Below are positions 34,239 through 43,597 of a stretch of 64,000 nucleotides of DNA, piece by piece. The DNA lies in contig JALXAM010000038.1 in NCBI GenBank assembly GCA_026992075.1, positions 62,001-126,000 of the forward strand, in the 5' to 3' direction. The notes under the pieces were generated by a model that was not told where the DNA came from, made no database searches, and saw nothing but the letters and a program-made list of their open reading frames with translations. Made by a program: the position numbers and the translations under genes. Numbering within the stretch: the first letter of the stretch is position 1; each line of letters opens with the position of its first letter. The DNA comes from Sedimenticola sp. (lineage in GTDB: Bacteria > Pseudomonadota > Gammaproteobacteria > Chromatiales > Chromatiaceae).

Positions 34239-35501
34239 TCAAAACTTCTTCTCGGCGGCCACCGTCTGCAGCAAGTAGACCTCGGCCCGCTCCAGTTGGT
34301 CCAGTGAGAGGTAGGCCAGGAATTCGCCTCCCCGGATGTGCTGACGTAAAACCGCCTGCCCGTCCCTCACCTCCACCAGCACGCCGCTGCGTACGGGATC
34401 CCCCCGCTCCTGCAGCCGGGCGCGATGCCCCAGGTAGCGGGACAATTCAGAAGGGTTCACCACCCGGTAGCCCCAGCGCTTCTGCAGCCGCCGCAGGCGC
34501 GGTGCCCGCGCAGCTACCGGCGACCTCTTCCCCTGGCTAGCGCTTGCCAACTGCAAAGCGACCCCTTCCATGAGCCGACCATTCACCAGCAACTCCATCC
34601 CAAGCTTCTGCCGCAGCTGGTCCGGAGGCACAAAGGGCAGAAACGCCAGGCTGAGGGGTACCGGTGGCGTCAGGTTCAGCTCCAGCGAACCCCAGCTCCG
34701 TACATACTGGTACAACGCCTCTTCCAGCTCGTCGTTCACCAGCACACCCGCTTTGCCCAGCTCCGCCAACACCCGTTCTGCCAACTGGTCCCCGAAAGCG
34801 GCCGGGGTGAGCTGACGTCTGGCGGCGCAGTGGCGAAGCAGGCGACGCCCAAAGGCCGGCTCGATCTCCACACGCAGCCCCAGCTCCGCCAATAGCGCAG
34901 TGGCCAACTCACCACTACGGAACCCCTGGTCAGTAACGTTCTGCAACCGTAACCGCAGGCGGGTATGTTCGATCTCCCCCAGATCCAGTGTCAGGCTACC
35001 CTGCAAGCGAGCCTCGGCTGGCCGGTAGCCGTACTCCCCCCGGATACTCCAGGGCAGCTCCCGAAAGCCCATCTCGCGCAACAATCCGAGGGAAAGACCC
35101 TGTTCCAGCTCACAGCCGTCTTCTCCGGCGTGGACCGGGCCCGCCAAGGGCAGCCGAGCTCCGCTGAAACGATAGGAAAGGTGTCGGGGTGGACCAAATC
35201 CGGTGATGGGGTTGTTGCGCAGGAGGTAGGCCGGCACCGAAGGACCCTGCAACTCGATTCTCCCCATGGCCACCGGCGCCGGGAGGGCGGACAGCACCAA
35301 GCGGGCATCCTCGATCTCCACCCTGCCGAGCAGCGAGGTGCGCAGGTCACCGTACTCGAAAACCGCGCCGGATGGCAGCTGGTGGGAGAGGTCGTTCAGC
35401 AGCCCCCGCATGTAGAAATGGAAGCCCCAGTGAGCCGCCACTCCGACAAAGAGAGGCAGCCCCAGGATCCACAGCCAACGCCTCCTGCGCAGTCTCATCA
35501 T
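34239..35501 (-). CDS. Membrane-anchored protein of unknown function
   Basis: A 420-residue protein with one N-terminal transmembrane helix (LWILGLPLFVGVAAHWGFHFYM) after a strongly basic start, so the bulk should lie in the periplasm. The next segment (GAVFEYGDLRTSLLGRVEIEDARLVL) recalls the N-terminal repeats of AsmA/DUF945-like envelope proteins, with later amphipathic beta-rich stretches, but I cannot assign a family. Its start overlaps the DJ-1 gene stop by 4 bases, so it is co-translated with it. Confidence 0.75.
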   Translation of the reverse strand: MMRLRRRRWLWILGLPLFVGVAAHWGFHFYMRGLLNDLSHQLPSGAVFEYGDLRTSLLGRVEIEDARLVLSALPAPVAMGRIELQGPSVPAYLLRNNPITGFGPPRHLSYRFSGARLPLAGPVHAGEDGCELEQGLSLGLLREMGFRELPWSIRGEYGYRPAEARLQGSLTLDLGEIEHTRLRLRLQNVTDQGFRSGELATALLAELGLRVEIEPAFGRRLLRHCAARRQLTPAAFGDQLAERVLAELGKAGVLVNDELEEALYQYVRSWGSLELNLTPPVPLSLAFLPFVPPDQLRQKLGMELLVNGRLMEGVALQLASASQGKRSPVAARAPRLRRLQKRWGYRVVNPSELSRYLGHRARLQERGDPVRSGVLVEVRDGQAVLRQHIRGGEFLAYLSLDQLERAEVYLLQTVAAEKKF

Positions 35502-36055
35502 CCTCCAGGCCGCATGAGGGGTTCTTCCACCTGTCTGCGAGCCTCCTCACCCAGCAGGGTCTCGATCAGGGAAAGCGCGAAATCCATGGCGGTGCCCGGC
35601 CCCCTGGAGGTGATCACCTGACCATCGGCCACCACCGGCTTTTCCACCAGGCGGGTGCTGGGCAGCTCCATGGACTCCAGCACACCGGGATAGGAGGTGG
35701 CCTGGCGGGAATCCAGCAGGCCGGCGCTGGCAAGGACCTTGGGCGCGGCACAGATCGCCGCGGCGTACTTCCCCTCTTCCGACATCCGCTGGAGCAGCCG
35801 ACGTATGCGGGCATCCTGTTCCAGGTGATCGGCACCGGGGAGTCCACCCGGCAGCACCACCATGTCGAAGGTTTCGGAGAGTACCTGGTCGAGAGTGGTG
35901 TCCGGCACCAGGACCACGCCTCGACTGCATTTCACCGGTCCCTCTTTCAATCCTGCAGTGATCACCTCGATCCCTGCCCGACGCAGCAGGTCGATGATGG
36001 TCACGGCCTCCAGCTCTTCACATCCCTCGGCCAGGGGAACCAACACTCTTGCCAT
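35498..36055 (-). CDS. DJ-1/PfpI family protein (YajL-like)
   Basis: A 185-residue flavodoxin-like protein from the ATG of MARVLVPLAEGCEELEAV; the track ORF starts 22 codons earlier in a poor context. Landmarks are the conserved acidic residue in GCEELEAVTIIDLLRRAG, the LPGGLPGADHL loop, and the nucleophile cysteine in YAAAICAAPKVLASAGLL. YajL-type DJ-1 proteins are linked to protection from oxidative or carbonyl stress; the exact chemistry is debated. Coupled to the downstream orphan membrane protein. Confidence 0.92.
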   Translation of the reverse strand: MARVLVPLAEGCEELEAVTIIDLLRRAGIEVITAGLKEGPVKCSRGVVLVPDTTLDQVLSETFDMVVLPGGLPGADHLEQDARIRRLLQRMSEEGKYAAAICAAPKVLASAGLLDSRQATSYPGVLESMELPSTRLVEKPVVADGQVITSRGPGTAMDFALSLIETLLGEEARRQVEEPLMRPGG

Positions 36056-36181
36056 TGCTGTCACCTCCGCATCGCCGATGGAGCAGCCGGCCACGCGACC
36101 AACCGCCCCCAAGCGATCCACTGTGAATTATCGATCAGATGGTAATGGAAAAATGCGACAAGGTTGCTTTTTCCGAAACCC

Positions 36182-37486
36182 TCACCTGCGAGACTGGGCG
36201 TAGATGGCCAGCCCCTTGAGCAGATTGAGCGCTTCATTGAGTTCGAAATCCTTCTCCAGCAACCCGTTCTTCTCCTGTTTCTCCCGGTGCTTCTTCTCTC
36301 CATTGGGGTTGGCGAGGTGATCGGCCAAGTCCGCTTCGCGCAGCTGCAGCGCATTGCGCTCCACCGCCTCCAGCTTGACCCGGGAGAGGAGGATATCCGG
36401 CTCGATTCCCTCGGCCTGGATGGAGCGTCCGCTGGGAGTGTAGTAGCGCGCCGTGGTGAGCTTGATGGCGATCTTGTCGCTGATGGGAATGATGGACTGC
36501 ACCGACCCCTTGCCGAAGGTGGTGCGCCCCATGATCACCGCCCGCTTGTGATCCTGGAGAGCGCCCGCCACGATCTCGGAAGCAGAGGCCGAGCCCTCGT
36601 TCACCAGCACCACCAAAGGCGCGCCATGCAGCTCGTCCCCCGGCTGGGCCCGAAATTCCAGCCGCGACGACTTTTCCCGCCCCTGGGTGTAGACGATGAG
36701 CCCTTTGTCGAGGAAGGCGTCGCTCACCGCCACCGCCGCCTGCAGCACGCCGCCGGGGTTGTTGCGCAGATCCAGCACCAACCCTTTCAGACGGCCTCCG
36801 TTCTTCTTCTCCAGCTTGCGGATGGCGCGCAACATCTCTTTCGGCGTAGGCGCCTGGAACTGGGAAAGACGCACGTAGCCGAAGCCGGGCGCCAGCATCT
36901 TCCACTTGACACTGGCCTGGCGAATGACGGCGCGGGTGATCTCGAACACCAGAGGCTTGGCCTCGCCGGCCCGGCGCACGGTGAGCTTGATCTTTGTGCC
37001 CGGCGTGCCGCGCATGATCTTCACCGCTTCGGTGAGACTCATCCCTTTCACCGGCCGGCCATCCAGGCGGATGATGAGATCACCAGCCTTGATCCCGGCA
37101 CGCTGCGCCGGGGTATCGTCGATGGGGGCGATCACCTTGATGAAGCCGTCCTCCATGCCCACCTCGATGCCCAGGCCACCGAACTCGCCGCTGGTCCCCT
37201 CCTGCAGCTCCTTGTAGTCCTCCTCATCGAGATAGGCGGAATGAGGGTCCAGCCCGCCCAGCATGCCCCGAATGGCGTACTCGAGCAGCTCCTTGTCGCT
37301 CACCGGCTCCACGTAGTCCTGCTTGATGCGGCCGAAGATGTTGGCGAAGATGCGCAGCTCCTTGAGCGGCAGGGCCGCCTTCTCCGCGGTGGCGGCCGCC
37401 TCCCGCGCCGGCGCCAAACCGGTAACGGAGACCAGCAGGGCCATCATCAGCCCGGTGAACAGAGTTGGTCTGGAAAAAAGCTTCAT
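36182..37486 (-). CDS. ctpA: C-terminal processing peptidase (S41 family)
   Basis: Periplasmic serine protease of 434 residues. A signal peptide (LFTGLMMALLVSVTGLAPA) is followed by a PDZ domain (GLGIEVGMEDGFIKVIAPIDDTPAQRAGIKAGDLIIRLDG, in part) and the S41 domain. It carries the catalytic serine in NEGSASASEIVAGAL and lysine in GRTTFGKGSVQ. In gammaproteobacteria this CtpA type often follows envC and gpmI, as here, and trims murein hydrolases or other envelope proteins. It overlaps the envC stop by 4 bases. Confidence 0.95.
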   Translation of the reverse strand: MKLFSRPTLFTGLMMALLVSVTGLAPAREAAATAEKAALPLKELRIFANIFGRIKQDYVEPVSDKELLEYAIRGMLGGLDPHSAYLDEEDYKELQEGTSGEFGGLGIEVGMEDGFIKVIAPIDDTPAQRAGIKAGDLIIRLDGRPVKGMSLTEAVKIMRGTPGTKIKLTVRRAGEAKPLVFEITRAVIRQASVKWKMLAPGFGYVRLSQFQAPTPKEMLRAIRKLEKKNGGRLKGLVLDLRNNPGGVLQAAVAVSDAFLDKGLIVYTQGREKSSRLEFRAQPGDELHGAPLVVLVNEGSASASEIVAGALQDHKRAVIMGRTTFGKGSVQSIIPISDKIAIKLTTARYYTPSGRSIQAEGIEPDILLSRVKLEAVERNALQLREADLADHLANPNGEKKHREKQEKNGLLEKDFELNEALNLLKGLAIYAQSRR

Positions 37487-38667
37487 GACTTTCCTCGGCC
37501 CGTCTTACGGCCGGATTTCCTGCGGCACCACCGCACCGGGTCCACCGGCTTGCCATCGTGTCGGATGCCGAAATAGATACCGGACCGCCGAAGACCACCG
37601 CTGCGACCTGCCAGGCCGATCACCTCGCCGGTCTCCACCCAGTCCCCGGTCTCCTTGAGGAGACTCTGGTTGTGCCCGTAGAGGCTCATGTAACCATCGC
37701 CGTGATCGAGAATGATCAGCAGACCATAGCCGCGCAGCCAGTCGGCATAAGCCACCCGACCGCTGTGCACGGCCTTCACTTCACGGCCCTCGGGAGCCCC
37801 GATTATAACGCCGTCCCAACGCAGGTTACCGATTTTCTCCCGGCCATAGGGCACCAGCAGGCGGCCGGACAGAGGCCATTCCAGCTTGCCCCGGCGTTGA
37901 GCGAACGAAACCTGTTCGGGCAGCTCCAGCGCCCGCAACGCCCGAGCGCTCTCCTTCACCACCTCGGTGAGGCGGCGGGCATCCTCCTGCATTCGCCGCA
38001 GCCGTTCGTCACCCTTGCGCAACTCGCGCTCCAGCCGTGCCAGCAGCTGCTCGCGCGACCTCTTCTCCTGCTGGAGAAGACGGCGCTGCTCGGCGATCCG
38101 GCTGACGTTTCGCTCCAGCTCGGTCTGGGATTGCTGCACCTGCCTCTCCAGCTCCTGCAGCTCCTGCAGCCGGGTCTCCAGCTGCCGGATCTTCTCCACC
38201 CGGGTGCGGGCCAAGTAGTCGTGGTAGGCGAGCATGCGGTTCAGTAGGGCGGGATCGCCCTGATTGAGTAGGAGCTTGAGACGCTCCTCCCGCCCGGAGA
38301 GGTAGGCGGCTCGTACAAGAGCCGCCAGCTGGCGGCGCAGAAGCTGCACCTGTTGGCGATGCCGGTGCTGTCCCTGGCGCAGTTGCCCAAGGCGTTGCTC
38401 CAGGATCCGGCGCTCTTCGTCCAGCCGCCGCATTTCCCGGGCCAGCTCGCCGATGCGCTGGTCCGTTGCGGCCAGCTCGCTGCCAAGGCGGTCCCGCCGG
38501 GAACGCAGTTGCTGTTGCTGGTTGCGCAGCCTCTCGATGGCCTGCCGCAGCTGTGCGTCCGCTTCTCCATCGCCGGCGGCTGCCGACGGCCCACTGACCG
38601 CCAGGAAGAACAGCAGCAGGCCCACCAGGCCATACTCAGTCTTGATCTTTTTCCTCGTCCTGATCAA
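37483..38667 (-). CDS. envC: Murein hydrolase activator EnvC
   Basis: A 394-residue periplasmic protein with a signal peptide ([20 protein letters not shown]), two long coiled-coil blocks (about residues 35-110 and 150-245) and a C-terminal LytM/M23 domain. The LytM domain lacks several zinc ligands of active M23 peptidases: the first motif reads [13 protein letters not shown] with no histidine. That is how EnvC-type activators of AmiA/AmiB amidases look. The start overlaps the end of gpmI by 32 bases; a later start would cut the signal peptide. Part of a gpmI-envC-ctpA operon. Confidence 0.92.
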   Translation of the reverse strand: MIRTRKKIKTEYGLVGLLLFFLAVSGPSAAAGDGEADAQLRQAIERLRNQQQQLRSRRDRLGSELAATDQRIGELAREMRRLDEERRILEQRLGQLRQGQHRHRQQVQLLRRQLAALVRAAYLSGREERLKLLLNQGDPALLNRMLAYHDYLARTRVEKIRQLETRLQELQELERQVQQSQTELERNVSRIAEQRRLLQQEKRSREQLLARLERELRKGDERLRRMQEDARRLTEVVKESARALRALELPEQVSFAQRRGKLEWPLSGRLLVPYGREKIGNLRWDGVIIGAPEGREVKAVHSGRVAYADWLRGYGLLIILDHGDGYMSLYGHNQSLLKETGDWVETGEVIGLAGRSGGLRRSGIYFGIRHDGKPVDPVRWCRRKSGRKTGRGKS

Positions 38668-40210
38668 GGAACTCCAACAGAGGGTGGCCAGTCATCTCCA
38701 TGGGCTGGGGAAGCCCCATGATCTGCAGCAGGGTGGGGGCCACATCGCACAGGGCGCCTCCATCGATGACCCGGGCCGGGCGCTCGCCGAAATAGACGAT
38801 GGGCACCGGGTTGGTGGTGTGAGCGGTGTAGGGCTGGCCGGTCTTCTCGTCCCGCATCTTCTCGCAATTGCCATGGTCGGCAGTGAGCAGCATGGCCCCC
38901 CCCACCTTGTGAATGGCTCGGGTCACCCGTCCCAGGCACTCGTCCAGTGTCTCCACCGCCTGCACCGCCGCCTCGAAGTTGCCGGTATGGCCCACCATGT
39001 CGCCATTGGCGTAGTTGACGATGATGGCGTCGTATTTTCCCCCTTCGATGGCCTCCACTAGCCGGTCGGTGACCTCTGGGGCGCTCATCTCCGGCTTGAG
39101 GTCATAGGTGGGCACATTCGGCGAGGGTACCAGGATCCGATCCTCACCCTCGAAGGGCTCCTCGCGCCCGCCGTTGAAGAAAAAGGTGACGTGGGCGTAC
39201 TTCTCGGTCTCCGCCAACCGTAGTTGGTGCAGACCCAGATTGGCGATGTATTCCCCGAACACGTTCTTCAGCTTCTCGGAGGGAAAAGCCACCGGCAGAT
39301 CCCAATCCTTGTGGTACTCGGTGAGGGTGACGAACTGGGCCAGCCGCGGCCAACGGCTGCGCTCGAAACAGTCGAAGCCCGGCTCGATGAAGGCGCGCAC
39401 GATCTGCCGTACCCGGTCGGAGCGGTAGTTCATGCTGATCATCACGTCGCCGTCCTCGATGCGCACCGGCTCTTCGCCGGGCGGCACGATGCGGGTGGGC
39501 TTGACGAACTCGTCGGTCTCACCCCGCGCGTAGGCCATCTCCAGCCCCTGCTCTGCGCTGGGCGCCTCGAATTCCGCTTTGGCGTCCACCATCAGGTCGT
39601 AGGCCAGCTTCACCCGATCCCAACGGTGGTCGCGGTCCATGGCATAGTAGCGGCCAACGATGCCGGCAATGCGCCCGGTGCCCAGCTCCCGGAACACCTC
39701 GTCCATGGCTTCCAGGGAGGGGCCGGCGCTCTTCGGCGGCATGTCGCGCCCATCCAGGAATGCGTGCACATAGACCCGCTTTGCTCCCCGTTCCACCGCC
39801 AGCCGTACCATGGCGTGGATATGCTCTTCGTGGCTGTGCACGCCGCCGGGAGAGAGAAGACCCATGACGTGCACCGCCTTGTCGTGCTCCACCGCCAGGT
39901 CCACCGCACCGGTGAGGGTGGCATTGTTGAAGAAAGAACCGGTACGGATGGAGCGGCTCACCCGGGTGAACTCCTGGTACACCACACGCCCGCTGCCGAG
40001 ATTGATATGCCCCACCTCGGAGTTGCCCATCTGTCCGCTGGGCAGCCCCACCGCGGAACCGGAGGTGTGCAGCACATTGTGCGGACATTCCCGCCACAGC
40101 CGGTCCCACACTGGGGTACGACCTGCGGCTATGGCGTTGTACTCGGTCTCTTCGCTGATTCCCCAGCCATCGAGAATGATGAGCACGACGGGGCGCGGTG
40201 ATTTGCTCAT
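38636..40210 (-). CDS. gpmI: 2,3-bisphosphoglycerate-independent phosphoglycerate mutase
   Basis: Manganese-dependent mutase of glycolysis and gluconeogenesis, 524 residues. It has the alkaline-phosphatase-type metal site [13 protein letters not shown], the nucleophilic serine in [33 protein letters not shown] and [10 protein letters not shown]. First gene of gpmI-envC-ctpA. The 420-bp gap to the arsR-like gene is divergent and must hold its promoter; TAGAAT lies on the minus strand around 40300, but no clear -35 was found. Confidence 0.97.
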   Translation of the reverse strand: MSKSPRPVVLIILDGWGISEETEYNAIAAGRTPVWDRLWRECPHNVLHTSGSAVGLPSGQMGNSEVGHINLGSGRVVYQEFTRVSRSIRTGSFFNNATLTGAVDLAVEHDKAVHVMGLLSPGGVHSHEEHIHAMVRLAVERGAKRVYVHAFLDGRDMPPKSAGPSLEAMDEVFRELGTGRIAGIVGRYYAMDRDHRWDRVKLAYDLMVDAKAEFEAPSAEQGLEMAYARGETDEFVKPTRIVPPGEEPVRIEDGDVMISMNYRSDRVRQIVRAFIEPGFDCFERSRWPRLAQFVTLTEYHKDWDLPVAFPSEKLKNVFGEYIANLGLHQLRLAETEKYAHVTFFFNGGREEPFEGEDRILVPSPNVPTYDLKPEMSAPEVTDRLVEAIEGGKYDAIIVNYANGDMVGHTGNFEAAVQAVETLDECLGRVTRAIHKVGGAMLLTADHGNCEKMRDEKTGQPYTAHTTNPVPIVYFGERPARVIDGGALCDVAPTLLQIMGLPQPMEMTGHPLLEFLDQDEEKDQD

Positions 40211-40382
40211 TGTTTCTGGTGTCGCCTCGGATACTGAGAACTTCCCGCCATCGGCCTGACCCGAACGGCGGCGAAGAGGTGGGCATGGAAAGGGGCGATT
40301 CTATCAGAGCCGTCCGCCGACCGGGGAGGCGAACCACCGATAGGCCTCCCATTTCCTTTCGGCTTTCAGGGTAAAGCAGTGT

Positions 40383-40398
40383 ATCATTGTATAATGAT
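40383..40398 (+). promoter_or_regulatory. Palindromic -10 region ahead of the ArsR-type regulator
   Basis: ATCATTGTATAATGAT is a perfect 6-4-6 inverted repeat that contains the -10 hexamer TATAAT (40390-40395). A dyad covering a promoter in front of an ArsR-family gene suggests an autorepressor operator. No strong -35 is visible. If transcription starts here, the leader before the likely GTG start is over 220 bases long; 40211-40630 holds no other gene that I can support. Confidence 0.5.
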
Positions 40399-40630
40399 CT
40401 TCGAATCTTGGCGCGGTGGAACCGCGGCGAAAATCCCGACAGCAGTTGCTTCGGGACCCCAGCCATCACCAGCCACCGCGGTGCTGAACCCGAACAGGCC
40501 AAAGCCGTTTTTCCATTGCTTTTTGGTGGGGCAGTCCGAAAAACCGGACCACCCTCCCTCACAGGGACGTGTCAGCAAGATCAGTTGCTATAAGCGAATC
40601 AAGAGAACGTTGACAGGCGAGGAATCCGTG

Positions 40631-40984
40631 GTGACGAAAAAGGCCTCCAGCAAAGCCGAAAGGCAGGAAGAGATGCAACAAGGCTGGTCGCTGCTGGGCA
40701 GCGACAAGGACATAGAGCGGGCATCACGTTCGCTCAAGGCGATGTCACACCCCCTGCGGCTGAAGATCCTCTGCACGCTGGGTGAGAACGAAGTGAGCGT
40801 GCACGACATCGTCAGTCAGGTGGGCTCTTCACAGAGCAACATCTCACAACATCTGGCCATCCTCAGAGACAAGGGGATCCTGGACGCCCGCAAGGAGGCC
40901 AACCGTGTCTACTATCGTGTGGCCGACGCCCGAACCCTGCAGCTCATCGGCATGATGCGGCAGGTATTCTGCAGTCACTCTTAA
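40631..40984 (+). CDS. ArsR-family winged-helix transcriptional regulator
   Basis: A small DNA-binding regulator, 117 residues if started at GTG 40631, which lies 7 bases after GAGGA. GTG 40628 is the other option, and the track's start at 40379 would add 84 unlikely residues. The core is typical ArsR: KAMSHPLRLKILCTLGENEVSVHDIVSQVGSSQSNISQHLAILRDKGILD (in part), then VYYRVADARTLQLIGMM. A lone cysteine near the C-terminus (QVFCSHS) is the only obvious sensor residue, with no CxC metal motif. A rhodanese gene follows, so a sulfur-related signal is conceivable. Confidence 0.88.
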   Translation: MTKKASSKAERQEEMQQGWSLLGSDKDIERASRSLKAMSHPLRLKILCTLGENEVSVHDIVSQVGSSQSNISQHLAILRDKGILDARKEANRVYYRVADARTLQLIGMMRQVFCSHS

Positions 40985-41086
40985 CGGGCCACGATACCTT
41001 GTCGACCCAATACCGGCCTCTTCAAGTCCCCTGGAGAGAAGCCCGCGGGACCTCCATCCCGTCATTCCTGCCCGGCCCGGTTGCGC

Positions 41087-41092
41087 TATAAT
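41087..41092 (+). promoter_or_regulatory. Candidate -10 box for the rhodanese-secB-gpsA genes
   Basis: TATAAT in the context TTGCGCTATAATTCCCGCC, 39 bases before the rhodanese ATG. No clear -35 element is seen in 41050-41072. Confidence 0.45.
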
Positions 41093-41130
41093 TCCCGCCT
41101 TTCCCCGCAACCCGGCCAAGATCAATCCGG

Positions 41131-41553
41131 ATGCAACAGCTATTGGAATTCGCCACCAACCACCTGGCGCTGGTGCTCACTTTCGTGGGCCTGGCGGCAG
41201 CCCTGGTCTGGAACCTTTTCTTCGACCCCGTGGCCAAATCGGCCGTCACCCCGTTGCAGGCAACCCCGCTGATCAATCACGAGGACGCGGTGGTACTGGA
41301 CGTGCGTTCCATCGCCGAGTTCAACAAGGGTCACATCGTGAACGCGGTGAACATCCCCCTCAACAGTCTGGCCAAGCAGTTGCAACAGCTGGAGAAATAC
41401 CGGGACCGGCCCATCATCGTCGCCTGCCGCTCCGGTTCCCGGTCGGGCATGGCGGTGAAGATGCTGCTGAAGAAGGGCTTCCAGAACGTGCACAACCTGC
41501 GCGGCGGCATGATGGCGTGGGAGAACGCCGGCTTGCCGGTGAAACGTTCCTGA
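41131..41553 (+). CDS. Membrane-anchored rhodanese-like protein (YibN type)
   Basis: A 140-residue protein with an N-terminal transmembrane helix (LALVLTFVGLAAALVWNLFF) and one rhodanese domain: AVVLDVRSIAEFNKGHIVNAVNIPL, the active-site loop VACRSGSRSGMAV with the catalytic cysteine, and LRGGMMAWENAGLPV. Orthologues of the YibN type sit upstream of secB in many gammaproteobacteria, as here. The orientation (domain in the cytoplasm or periplasm) cannot be fixed from sequence alone. Confidence 0.92.
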   Translation: MQQLLEFATNHLALVLTFVGLAAALVWNLFFDPVAKSAVTPLQATPLINHEDAVVLDVRSIAEFNKGHIVNAVNIPLNSLAKQLQQLEKYRDRPIIVACRSGSRSGMAVKMLLKKGFQNVHNLRGGMMAWENAGLPVKRS

Positions 41554-41599
41554 ATCCCGGCGACTCCTCTCGAAAAACTATGGCAACAGGAAATCCCCG

Positions 41600-42055
41600 A
41601 TGAGCGAAGAAAACCAGGAAAGACAATTCACCATCCAGCGAATCTATACCAAGGATGTCTCTTTCGAAACCCCCAACACTCCCGAGATCTTCATGCAGGA
41701 ATGGCGGCCGCAGATTAGCGTCAACATCAACAACGCGGTGCAGGATCTCGGCGAAGGCAACATCGAGGTTTCACTCACGGTGACGGTGACCGCCAAAGTG
41801 GGTGACAAGACCGCCTTCCTGGTGGAGGTGACCCAGGCCGGCATTTTCCTGGCCAAGGGAATTCCGGAAGAGGAGATGGGACCGCTGCTGGGCATCTACT
41901 GCCCCAACGTGATCTTTCCCTACGTGCGCGAAGTGGTCTCGGACCTGGTCACCCGTGGCAGCTTCCCGCAGTTCCTGCTGGCGCCGGTGAACTTCGAAGC
42001 GCTCTACGCACAACAGATGCAGCAGCAACAGGAAGGCCAGCAGCCCGGGCACTGA
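41600..42055 (+). CDS. secB: Protein-export chaperone SecB
   Basis: Tetrameric cytoplasmic chaperone that keeps preproteins unfolded and hands them to SecA. It has 151 residues with family signatures FTIQRIYTKDVSFETPNTPEIF, QAGIFLAKGIPEEEMGPLLGIYCPNVIFPYVREVVSDLV (in part) and FPQFLLAPVNFEALYAQQ. The glutamine-rich tail is usual. The rhodanese-secB-gpsA order is conserved in gammaproteobacteria. Confidence 0.97.
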   Translation: MSEENQERQFTIQRIYTKDVSFETPNTPEIFMQEWRPQISVNINNAVQDLGEGNIEVSLTVTVTAKVGDKTAFLVEVTQAGIFLAKGIPEEEMGPLLGIYCPNVIFPYVREVVSDLVTRGSFPQFLLAPVNFEALYAQQMQQQQEGQQPGH

Positions 42056-42068
42056 ACCTCACTCCCAC

Positions 42069-43097
42069 ATGGAGCAAGCACCACCGCAGCGTTTCGCTCT
42101 TCTGGGCGCCGGTTCCTGGGGGACCGCCCTGGGTATCCTGCTGGCCCGCCACGGACACCAGGTGCGGCTGTGGGGGCACGAGCCCGACGCCCTGCGGAAG
42201 CTGCAGCAGCAGCGGGAGAACCGGCAATACCTCCCCGGCATCCCCTTTCCGCCCGGCCTGGAGCCGGTGGTGGAACTGGAGAGCGCGTTGGAGGGTGCCC
42301 AGGAGCTGCTGTTGGTGGTGCCCAGCCATGCCTTCGTCGAAGTGCTGGAGCGCGTCACCCAGGCTGGCATCCGCCCCTCCTCCCTCTCCTGGGCCACCAA
42401 GGGGCTGGAGCCGGGCCGACGACGTCTGCTGCATGAGGCGGCGGGAGCCTGTTTCCCCGAGGCCAGCCTGGCGGTGATCTCCGGCCCCACCTTCGCCATG
42501 GAGGTGGCGAAAGGCCTGCCCACCGCCGTCACCGTCGCCTCCCCGGATGCCGGGCACGCCCGCCGCCTGGCGGCCGCGCTGCATGGCGACACCTTCCGGG
42601 CCTACACCTCCAGCGACATCGTGGGGGTGCAGGTGGGCGGGGCCGCGAAGAACGTGATGGCCATCGCCGCCGGGATTTCCGATGGGCTGGGTTTCGGCGC
42701 CAACGCCCGCGCCGCGCTCATCACCCGGGGGCTGGCGGAAATCACCCGGCTGGGGCTGGCGCTGGGCGGCCACCGGGACACCTTCATGGGCCTGGCGGGC
42801 CTTGGCGACCTGGTGCTCACCTGCACCGACGACCAGTCCCGCAACCGCCGCATGGGACTGGCGCTGGCCCAGGGGGAAACCGTCGAGAGCGCCCGACTCC
42901 GGATCGGACAGGAGGTGGAAGGGGTGGCAGCCGCCAGGGATTTTCACCGCAAGGCACAGGAGCTGGGGGTGGAGATGCCCATCACCAGAGCAGTGCATGA
43001 GGTTCTCTACGAGGGACTGGAGCCTGCGGCAGCGGTGCGCGAACTGCTGGCGCGCCACCCCCGCGAAGAGGGGGAATCCCTCTCCAGCCCGCGCTGA
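42069..43097 (+). CDS. gpsA: Glycerol-3-phosphate dehydrogenase [NAD(P)+]
   Basis: Reduces dihydroxyacetone phosphate to sn-glycerol-3-phosphate for phospholipid synthesis. It has 342 residues, with the N-terminal dinucleotide fold LLGAGSWGTALGILLARHGHQVRLW, VPSHAFVEVL, ATKGLE, SGPTFAMEVA, the catalytic lysine region GGAAKNVMAIAAGISDGL and GLAGLGDLVLTC. It lies 13 bases after secB and converges with trmL. Confidence 0.97.
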   Translation: MEQAPPQRFALLGAGSWGTALGILLARHGHQVRLWGHEPDALRKLQQQRENRQYLPGIPFPPGLEPVVELESALEGAQELLLVVPSHAFVEVLERVTQAGIRPSSLSWATKGLEPGRRRLLHEAAGACFPEASLAVISGPTFAMEVAKGLPTAVTVASPDAGHARRLAAALHGDTFRAYTSSDIVGVQVGGAAKNVMAIAAGISDGLGFGANARAALITRGLAEITRLGLALGGHRDTFMGLAGLGDLVLTCTDDQSRNRRMGLALAQGETVESARLRIGQEVEGVAAARDFHRKAQELGVEMPITRAVHEVLYEGLEPAAAVRELLARHPREEGESLSSPR

Positions 43098-43107
43098 CGC
43101 GGGCGCC

Positions 43108-43572
43108 CTACCACCCTCCGGAGAAGTCGAGCTGGCGCCACGCTTCGTACACGGCGATGGCCACCGCGTTGGAGAGGTTGAGGCTGCGCTGGCCGGGCCG
43201 CATGGGCAGGCGCAGGCGCTGTTCCGGCTTCAACCGCTCCAGCAGCTCCCCTGGCAACCCCCGGGTCTCCGGACCGAACAGCAGCAGGTCCCCCGGCGCG
43301 TAGCGCACCGCGCTGTGCCAGCGACGCCCGTGGGTGGTGAAGGCGAACAGGCGCGGCGGTGACAAGGCCTCCAACAGGGCGTCGACGGAAGCGTGCACCC
43401 GCACCTGCACGAACTCATGATAATCGAGTCCGGCACGGCGCAACCGGGCCGAGTCCAGCTGGAAACCAAGCGGCTCCACCAGGTGCAGGCGACAACCGGC
43501 ATTGGCGCAGAGCCGAATGACATTTCCCGTGTTGGGGGGAATTTCAGGCTGATACAATGCGACGTCGAACAC
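43108..43572 (-). CDS. trmL: tRNA (cytidine(34)-2'-O)-methyltransferase
   Basis: SPOUT methyltransferase modifying the wobble position of leucine tRNAs. I chose GTG 43572 ([22 protein letters not shown]), giving 154 residues, the usual size; the track's ATG at 43599 adds nine residues and would overlap pyrD. Motifs are [28 protein letters not shown] and [24 protein letters not shown]. It is divergent from pyrD with 25 bases between the chosen starts, and the two must share overlapping 5' regions. Confidence 0.93.
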   Translation of the reverse strand: MFDVALYQPEIPPNTGNVIRLCANAGCRLHLVEPLGFQLDSARLRRAGLDYHEFVQVRVHASVDALLEALSPPRLFAFTTHGRRWHSAVRYAPGDLLLFGPETRGLPGELLERLKPEQRLRLPMRPGQRSLNLSNAVAIAVYEAWRQLDFSGGW

Positions 43573-43597
43573 CGACTCTTCCGGAGTGAAGCTGGGC

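Noticed and set aside
40379-40630. N-terminal extension of the ArsR regulator
   Set aside because: 84 residues without family similarity, a poor ribosome site, and the -10 dyad would lie inside the coding start; GTG 40631 with GAGGA fits ArsR length better.
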